Shown here: positions 60,224 to 64,000 of the stretch, in pieces | How the letters are laid out: each line of letters begins with the position of its first letter | Numbering within the stretch: position 1 is the stretch's first letter | From: Paenibacillus peoriae KCTC 3763 | Lineage (GTDB): Bacteria > Bacillota > Bacilli > Paenibacillales > Paenibacillaceae | Direction of reading: 5' to 3' | DNA length: 64,000 nt | NCBI RefSeq assembly: GCF_000236805.1 | Contig: NZ_AGFX01000001.1 | Span: 93,945-157,944 of the forward strand | Made by a program: the position numbers and the translations under genes | Notes under the pieces: generated by a model | Database searches by the model: none | Seen by the model: the letters and a program-made list of their open reading frames with translations, nothing else | Told to the model about the DNA's origin: nothing

Positions 60224-60331
60224 CAAGAAACTTCGGTAGACCGTACAATGTGAGTATGTCTAAAATGGGTTGTCAATAGATGGGCTTTACATGGATAGGA
60301 TCGTAAGTAAGGGATAAGGCGGTGGACATAT

Positions 60332-60763
60332 ATGGCAGCACACGTCCAGCATGCTTTGGAACTTCTGAAGAAGACAGGTGTACGCATAACACCCCAGCGC
60401 CATGCCATATTAAACTATTTGATGGAATCTATGGGGCATCCGACTGCAGATGAAATATATCGAGCACTCGAATCCAAGTTTCCAAGCATGAGTGTGGCTA
60501 CGGTTTATAATAACTTAAAGATGTTTATAGAAGCGGGTATGGTACATGAGTTGACCTATGGAGATAACGCCAGTCGTTACGATGCTAATGTTTCGGAGCA
60601 CTATCATATCATTTGCGAAAAATGCGGGAAGATTGAAGATTTCAGTTATCCGTATTTGGCTGATGTGGAAGGCCATGCCGCGTTGGAGACAGGCTTCGAG
60701 GTGCGTGGACATCGTATGGAGTTATACGGAGTATGCAAAGATTGTAACAACAAACAAACATAG
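60332..60763 (+). CDS. perR: Peroxide-responsive repressor PerR
   Basis: A 143-residue Fur-family regulator very close to B. subtilis PerR. GVRITPQRHAILNYLMES and MSVATVYNNLKMF form the winged helix; RYDANVSEHYHIICEKCGK carries the Asp and His metal ligands that distinguish PerR, and IEDFSY supplies the second Asp. CxxC pairs CEKC and CKDC bind structural zinc. It senses H2O2 by metal-catalysed histidine oxidation and represses peroxide defence genes. It is near the ygxA-like gene and probable rrn operon, as in B. subtilis. Confidence 0.94.
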   Translation: MAAHVQHALELLKKTGVRITPQRHAILNYLMESMGHPTADEIYRALESKFPSMSVATVYNNLKMFIEAGMVHELTYGDNASRYDANVSEHYHIICEKCGKIEDFSYPYLADVEGHAALETGFEVRGHRMELYGVCKDCNNKQT

Positions 60764-60819
60764 CGAAACTAGGAATAGAAGTTTTTTTGGTGAGGTATGC
60801 ATATATTGTAATAGGTTGG

Positions 60820-60865
60820 AAACGTGAGGAATTCCCCATAAGCGGGGATTTACCGCGTTTTTTTG
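60820..60865 (+). terminator. Probable terminator of perR
   Basis: AACG and GAATTCCCC pair imperfectly with GGGGATTT and GCGTT, followed by seven T. Confidence 0.55.
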
Positions 60866-60943
60866 TTTAAATCACTTTTCAAAAGTGTTCTGTTAGAATT
60901 ACGATATCCAGAAATCCAAAGTTTCTATAATGGAGGTTCAATA

Positions 60944-62662
60944 TTGGCCAGAAATCATTCCAGACGCCGCCGTAAGCGTTCACGATTCAAAGGAGCGGCA
61001 GTCTTGCTACTGTTCGCAGCGATCATCTGCACTATTACTGTCGTAAGGTATGGTAATCCCTTGCATGAGAAACCCGATTGGCAAGGCAGCGTGCGTCCTA
61101 TTTTTATCCAGGGCAAGTTAACCGGGTATGAGGCTCAGAGCTCTGGCAAGAATATGCTGATCCCGCTCAAGCTAGTGCAAAAGCAAATTGATCCTGCAGT
61201 TCGATATGAGGATGAGAACCAGACCATCATTTTGGCGACAAGACAAAGCTTGCTCCATATGAACGTTGCGAAGTCACAAGGAGAACTGAATGGTAAAGCA
61301 TATGCGCTGACCGCTGCCCCTCAAATGATTAGCGGTGAGTTGTACATCCCTATACAAGCTGTTCGTGAAGTATATGGTGTGTCCGTTCACGAAGATCCGG
61401 TGACAGGTGCAGTCATTCTGATGAAAGCCGGGGATAAAGTCAAACTGGGAAGTGTAGAAAAGAAAGATGGGGGTCAGGATGCTAAAATCGCTTTGCGTAA
61501 AGAAGCCTCCAGCTTATCTTTTATTTTGACAGATATATCTCAGCAGACGAAGGTGCGCATTTGGTCCAAACAGGGTGATTGGTATTTTGTTCAATTGGAC
61601 AATGGCTATGCAGGATACGTTAAAGCAGACAATGTTTCAGAGTCGGGAGAGCTTGCGGTGCCTTCAGCCAAGGACGTTGCGTCCATCTCGGAGAAGCATT
61701 GGGAGGGCAGACCAGTTAATCTGGCTTGGGAGGCCGTCTATAATCGTAAGCCTAATCCTTCTACATTTGATCCTATGCCCGGGGTCAATGTAGTGAGTCC
61801 CACATGGTTCAGTGTCATTGATCAGGAGGGTACTGTAGAAAGCAAGGCCGATCCGGCTTATGTCAGTTGGGCGCATCGCAAGGGGATGGAGGTATGGGGC
61901 TTGCTGAGCAACAGCTTTAATCCTGAATTAACAACAGAAGCATTGTCTACCTTTGAACGGCGAAAGTCGATTGTGGATCAGATGATTTCTTTTGCCCAAG
62001 AATATGATCTGGACGGCATTAATATTGATTTTGAAAATGTTCATACGAAGGACGGCCCTAATGTTACCCAATTTTTGCGGGAGCTTAAGCCAATGGCTCG
62101 GGAGCATGATTTGATATTGTCCGTTGATGTTACGCCTAAATCTCAAAGTGAGATGTGGTCTGCTTTTTTGGATCGAAAATCATTGGGAAGTATTACAGAT
62201 TACCTTATGGTAATGGCGTATGATGAACATTGGGCTGCCAGTCCCGAGGCAGGTTCTGTAGCCTCGCTGCCGTGGACGAAAGCGTCAATCAAGCGAATCC
62301 TTCAAGAGGACGAGGTCCCGCCGCAAAAAGTAGTTTTAGGAATTCCGTTATATACCCGTGTATGGTCCGAGACTCCTGAAAAAGGGAAAATTAAGGTTAG
62401 CTCCAAATCACTTGGCATGGATTCAGCAGCGGCTATCGTAGAAAAATTTAAGTTAAAGCCTAAATTCAGAGCTTCGGAAGGCCAAAATTATGTGGAGTAT
62501 ACTGAAGATGGTGTGGTCAAAAAGATTTGGCTGGAGGATCGGGTGTCTCTGGGGGCGAGAGTGGAGCTTGCCAAATCCCTGAAGCTCGGAGGGATCGGTG
62601 TGTGGAATCGGACCTTTGCAGATCAAAACGCATGGGAAACTTTAAAAGAAATAAGTAAATAA
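60944..62662 (+). CDS. Glycoside hydrolase family 18 protein with SH3 and stalk domains
   Basis: A 572-residue exported or anchored wall hydrolase. A basic stretch (RNHSRRRRKRSRF) and hydrophobic helix (AAVLLLFAAIICTITVV) form a membrane anchor or signal. Then come a copper amine oxidase N-like domain (about 65-170), an SH3 domain near 180-250, and a GH18 barrel from about 265. D357-G-I-N-I-D-F-E364 holds the catalytic glutamate E364. It resembles spore or wall N-acetylglucosaminidases (YdhD-like). The TTG at 60944 has TGGAGG 7 bases before it; the longer frame from 60863 lacks one. Confidence 0.88.
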   Translation: MARNHSRRRRKRSRFKGAAVLLLFAAIICTITVVRYGNPLHEKPDWQGSVRPIFIQGKLTGYEAQSSGKNMLIPLKLVQKQIDPAVRYEDENQTIILATRQSLLHMNVAKSQGELNGKAYALTAAPQMISGELYIPIQAVREVYGVSVHEDPVTGAVILMKAGDKVKLGSVEKKDGGQDAKIALRKEASSLSFILTDISQQTKVRIWSKQGDWYFVQLDNGYAGYVKADNVSESGELAVPSAKDVASISEKHWEGRPVNLAWEAVYNRKPNPSTFDPMPGVNVVSPTWFSVIDQEGTVESKADPAYVSWAHRKGMEVWGLLSNSFNPELTTEALSTFERRKSIVDQMISFAQEYDLDGINIDFENVHTKDGPNVTQFLRELKPMAREHDLILSVDVTPKSQSEMWSAFLDRKSLGSITDYLMVMAYDEHWAASPEAGSVASLPWTKASIKRILQEDEVPPQKVVLGIPLYTRVWSETPEKGKIKVSSKSLGMDSAAAIVEKFKLKPKFRASEGQNYVEYTEDGVVKKIWLEDRVSLGARVELAKSLKLGGIGVWNRTFADQNAWETLKEISK

Positions 62663-62774
62663 GCATAAAAAATTATACAATTGAAGAAGGAAGCTGCTTC
62701 TTTATGTAGAAGTGTTCACATATATCCAAATTTAGCGGTTGAGCCTGAGCCGCCTTGCAGGTATGGAGGGAGAA

Positions 62775-63653
62775 GTGCAGCAAACCAAATTAAGCTTGAT
62801 GTATGATGAATTGTTGCAGAAAAATTCAATAGCAGTTATTTCGTACAGAAAGCCGGGAGAGTATTTTCACGGAGCGATGTTGTACGATTTTGATGAACTC
62901 ATTTTAATTATTGGAGAAGGCGAGCAGCCAGCCAGGTTCATACAGCATTTACTTATTGATGGATTAAGATGTCAGGTGTTGTATACAACACTTGCTTGTC
63001 TGAAGGGCTGGATTATCGCTGGCGAACATGCCAACGTTATAGATTATTTGCTGGAAGGTCGTATCGTTTGGGAGCGGGATGACAGGGTTCGTCTTTTAAG
63101 AGAGGAAATTGTCGAATTCAACGATCCCTTGCGGGAGCAGAAGAGGTTTCATGAGTTTTCTCGCTTTCTGGTCAATTACGTTCATGGTAAAAAAGCGATG
63201 CGAGAAGGTCGAACCATTGACGCGTATCAAAGTGTCTTGAAGGCGTTGGATCATTGGGCCTCAATTGAACTCATTGAGCGGGGGATTTATCCGAAGGTAC
63301 ATTTATGGCTTCAGGTACAGCCGTTGGATCGGACGGTCTATAAGCTGTATAACGAGCTCACATTAAGTACGGAAACGTTGGAGCAGCGGATTGAGCTGGT
63401 ACTGCTTGCTTGCGAATTTTCAGTCATGTCTAAAATGAAAGAGTGTTCTTCTCCGCTATTCCGCATATTAGGGAGCAGACGGGAGCCTTGGTCTATAGAT
63501 GAACTCATTAATCACCCTGAGCTAAAAAATCTCCAATTGGATCTTACCGTCGTGCTCCGCAAACTGGTGTATCGTTCACTTATTAAAGAATCAGCTGCTG
63601 GGAACTTTAGAGATCACGGGCATAGTCGTGAACTGCGCTACTCACTTATTTGA
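62775..63653 (+). CDS. YgxA-like nucleotidyltransferase-fold protein
   Basis: A soluble protein of about 292 residues resembling B. subtilis YgxA, which lies between perR and an rRNA operon. GAMLYDFDELILIIGEGEQ near the N-terminus looks like the nucleotidyltransferase strand-turn, and a helical middle (MREGRTIDAYQSVLKALDHWASIELI) follows. Activity is unproven. The start is uncertain: GTG 62775 follows GGAGG by 5 bases; ATG 62763 and TTG 62739 are also in frame. A terminator follows. Confidence 0.75.
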   Translation: MQQTKLSLMYDELLQKNSIAVISYRKPGEYFHGAMLYDFDELILIIGEGEQPARFIQHLLIDGLRCQVLYTTLACLKGWIIAGEHANVIDYLLEGRIVWERDDRVRLLREEIVEFNDPLREQKRFHEFSRFLVNYVHGKKAMREGRTIDAYQSVLKALDHWASIELIERGIYPKVHLWLQVQPLDRTVYKLYNELTLSTETLEQRIELVLLACEFSVMSKMKECSSPLFRILGSRREPWSIDELINHPELKNLQLDLTVVLRKLVYRSLIKESAAGNFRDHGHSRELRYSLI

Positions 63654-63673
63654 TGAATAAGAGCTGATATGTC

Positions 63674-63712
63674 AGGAAGAAAGGTCGTCGAGCTGGCTTT
63701 TCTTCCTTTTTT
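63674..63712 (+). terminator. Terminator after the YgxA-like gene
   Basis: AGGAAGAAAG pairs with CTTTTCTTCCT over a 13-base loop, then six T. Confidence 0.85.
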
Positions 63713-63764
63713 ATACGGTTAAAGTTGTGAGCGGCTTAAAGCACATATTAATTATTAATTTAGG

Positions 63765-63932
63765 TTGACGAGTATATAAAATATGTGATAAGTTATAACT
63801 CGCCCCATGAAGCAGCATGAATAATTTAGAACTGTTTAAAGCAGGATAAACGTGTTGCATCAAGCGAAAATTCAAGTGAAAATAAATTTTCAAAAAAAGT
63901 GCTTGACGAAAAATGAGGTTATATGTTACATT
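63765..63932 (+). promoter_or_regulatory. Tandem strong promoter region, probable rrn operon leader
   Basis: Two TTGACG hexamers (63765-63770 and 63903-63908) lie in an AT-rich stretch; the second has TACATT 18 bases on. The downstream sequence CGCCGCTGAAACGCGG is a stem typical of rRNA leader regions. In the 347 bases after 63653 no protein gene is seen. The 16S gene itself would be beyond the window. Confidence 0.55.
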
Positions 63933-64000
63933 ATTTGAGTCGCCGCTGAAACGCGGTGGTGAAACAAAGCAAGGACAAAAGCAAGACATGATGCAGGTTT

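Overview
The window looks like a chromosome segment of a Paenibacillus of the P. polymyxa type. The evidence is gene content, not a search: near-Bacillus versions of trxB, gatCAB, perR, sigB and spore-associated yyaC, a ROK-type xylR divergent from xylAB, GGAGG-type ribosome sites almost everywhere, frequent GTG/TTG starts, and secreted NEAT haem proteins. I found no phage, transposase, CRISPR array or tRNA. The right edge appears to stop just short of an rRNA operon: perR and a ygxA-like gene are followed by strong TTGACG promoters, as in B. subtilis.

Layout. 0.1-3.6 kb: a WrbA-like flavodoxin, a small membrane protein, a ZIP metal transporter, thioredoxin reductase and a glutaredoxin-like protein. 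3.6-7.9 kb: xylose utilisation (xylR < > xylA-xylB) with a visible operator, sigma-A promoter and cre site. 7.9-10.4 kb: Fur-boxed ferrous iron uptake (feoA-feoB and a FeoB-associated Cys-rich peptide). 10.6-16.4 kb: a secreted transglutaminase-like protein, an MFS transporter, a lysine permease under a lysine riboswitch, and a HEAT-repeat CvfC-like protein. 16.6-19.3 kb: cytochrome bd oxidase (cydAB) flanked by two tiny one-helix membrane proteins, the second a CydS candidate.

20.6-32.8 kb is the most striking part, a 12-kb haem acquisition locus. Leftward run a haem-type binding lipoprotein, permease, ATPase and an IsdG-type haem oxygenase. Rightward run three single-NEAT secreted proteins, a 1334-residue protein with nine NEAT-like repeats, an IsdE-like lipoprotein, a permease and a second ATPase. 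Fur boxes cover both divergent promoters. The repeats differ in their haem-ligand motif (Y-x3-Y, Y-x3-H, V-x3-Y, F-x3-F), and none of the proteins carries a sortase or S-layer anchor.

33-45 kb: an ABC-F protein with one degenerate ATP site, a CDF metal exporter under a probable NiCo (czcD) riboswitch, an NlpC/P60 hydrolase, and a SigB module (REC-PP2C phosphatase, RsbV, RsbW, SigB) in which a sensor kinase has decayed to a stub. Several decayed genes follow: a frameshifted TPR protein, a headless gene remnant, a PAP2 phosphatase lacking its core motif, and a PNPOx-like gene cut by one amber codon. 45-64 kb is mostly housekeeping: yyaC, hydrolases, DedA, a thioredoxin-like protein, MBL hydrolases, gatCAB, MgtC, an envelope-sensing-like pair, perR, a GH18 glycosidase and the ygxA-like gene.

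Iron, haem and redox functions recur (feo, haem locus, cyd, trxB, perR), so much of the window probably responds to iron and oxygen. Start sites were chosen from ribosome sites and family length. Motif identities are read directly; functions are inferred from known families; no database search was possible.
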